Part shown: positions 23,818-24,066 of the stretch, piece after piece
Layout of the letters: each line of letters opens with the position of its first letter
Numbering within the stretch: position 1 is the first letter of the stretch
Assembly (NCBI GenBank): GCA_002418885.1
Contig: DIEZ01000041.1
Coordinates: 1-24,066 of the forward strand
Direction: 5' to 3'
DNA: 24,066 bases
From: Syntrophaceae bacterium UBA5761
Lineage (GTDB): Bacteria; Desulfobacterota; Syntrophia; Syntrophales; UBA4778
The notes under the pieces: generated by a model
Database searches by the model: none
The model's input: only the letters and a program-made list of their open reading frames with translations
What the model was told of the DNA's origin: nothing
Program-made: the position numbers and the translations under genes

Positions 23818-24066
23818 TCATCCGTTAGGGGTCCCCAGGGGACTTCCACCCCACCCCAGCTTCGACCTGAGGACCTCCATGTAGTCCCGGTGAGGAGAGG
23901 CAATCAGATTAGTTACGTACTTCGATTTTCTCACAGTCACTACGTCGCCCTTCTCCATGACGAAGAACACCTGACCGTCGTAAGTGAGCATCGCCCCTTC
24001 CGTCTCCACCCAGGACATGATCCTGACGGTGGCAGTTGCGGGCAGGATAACAGGCCGGTTGGTCAG
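23818..24066 (-). CDS. nadK: NAD kinase, C-terminal part (cut by window edge)
   Basis: The last 82 residues of a protein that runs off the right edge. The segment LTNRPVILPATATVRI at the edge is the conserved C-terminal region of ATP-NAD kinase, followed by LTYDGQVFFVMEKGDVVTV, where the enzyme completes its nucleotide site, and KSKYVTNLI. The enzyme makes NADP from NAD and ATP. The stop codon is one base before the recN start. The N-terminal half with the GGDGT motif is outside the window, so activity cannot be judged. Confidence 0.88.
   Translation of the reverse strand: MTNRPVILPATATVRIMSWVETEGAMLTYDGQVFFVMEKGDVVTVRKSKYVTNLIASPHRDYMEVLRSKLGWGGSPLGTPNG

Noticed and set aside
1..24066. CRISPR arrays, tRNA/rRNA genes, insertion sequences, phage or defence genes
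   Set aside because: No spaced direct repeats, cloverleaf-like sequences, transposase or integrase motifs, or known defence domains were seen on either strand.

Overview
The window reads as ordinary chromosome of a Gram-negative bacterium, most likely a deltaproteobacterium (Desulfobacterota) with an anaerobic or syntrophic lifestyle. The Gram-negative call rests on lipobox lipoproteins, a three-part RND efflux pump and a lytic transglycosylase. The lineage call is an inference from gene content and order: trpS-scpA-scpB-rluB, an IhfB-like protein, a short ArgA-like acetyltransferase after nadK-recN, and an ADP-forming acyl-CoA synthetase paired with a BioD-like/DRTGG protein. No tRNA, rRNA, insertion sequence, phage gene or CRISPR array was seen. 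No intergenic gap exceeds about 300 bases.

Layout: 1-80 is the tail of an unidentified plus-strand gene. 88-3292 (plus) holds the fused ADP-forming acyl-CoA synthetase and its P-loop/DRTGG partner. 3359-4321 (minus) is a secreted LysM-NlpC/P60 peptidoglycan hydrolase. It diverges from folE2 and a short FmdB-type zinc-ribbon gene (4585-5532, plus) through a compact back-to-back promoter region. Everything from 5628 to the right end is on the minus strand. In transcription order from the right end it comprises: nadK (partial)-recN-argA-like-mltA; an HU gene with a very strong hairpin after it; trpS-scpA-scpB-rluB; an IhfB-like gene followed by two hairpins; site-2 protease-ccdA-tlpA-like; MFP-RND-OMF efflux operon; phasin-like-ubiB.

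How the genes work together: the first operon would make ATP and free acid from an acyl-CoA. The trpS operon carries the kleisin ScpA and its partner ScpB for SMC condensin, with a nucleoid protein gene on each side. The M50-CcdA-TlpA operon is a membrane protease joined to a thiol-electron relay to the periplasm. The MFP-RND-OMF operon is a complete efflux pump with no regulator beside it. The nadK-recN operon mixes NADP supply, DNA repair, an acetyltransferase and cell-wall turnover.

No clearly new multi-gene system was found. The points most worth following are the leader of the M50 operon (a terminator-like hairpin overlapping tiny start-stop frames that run into the M50 start codon), the second CxxC motif at the end of the TlpA-like protein, the cysteine-rich tail of the ArgA-like protein, and the acyl-CoA synthetase/DRTGG pair.
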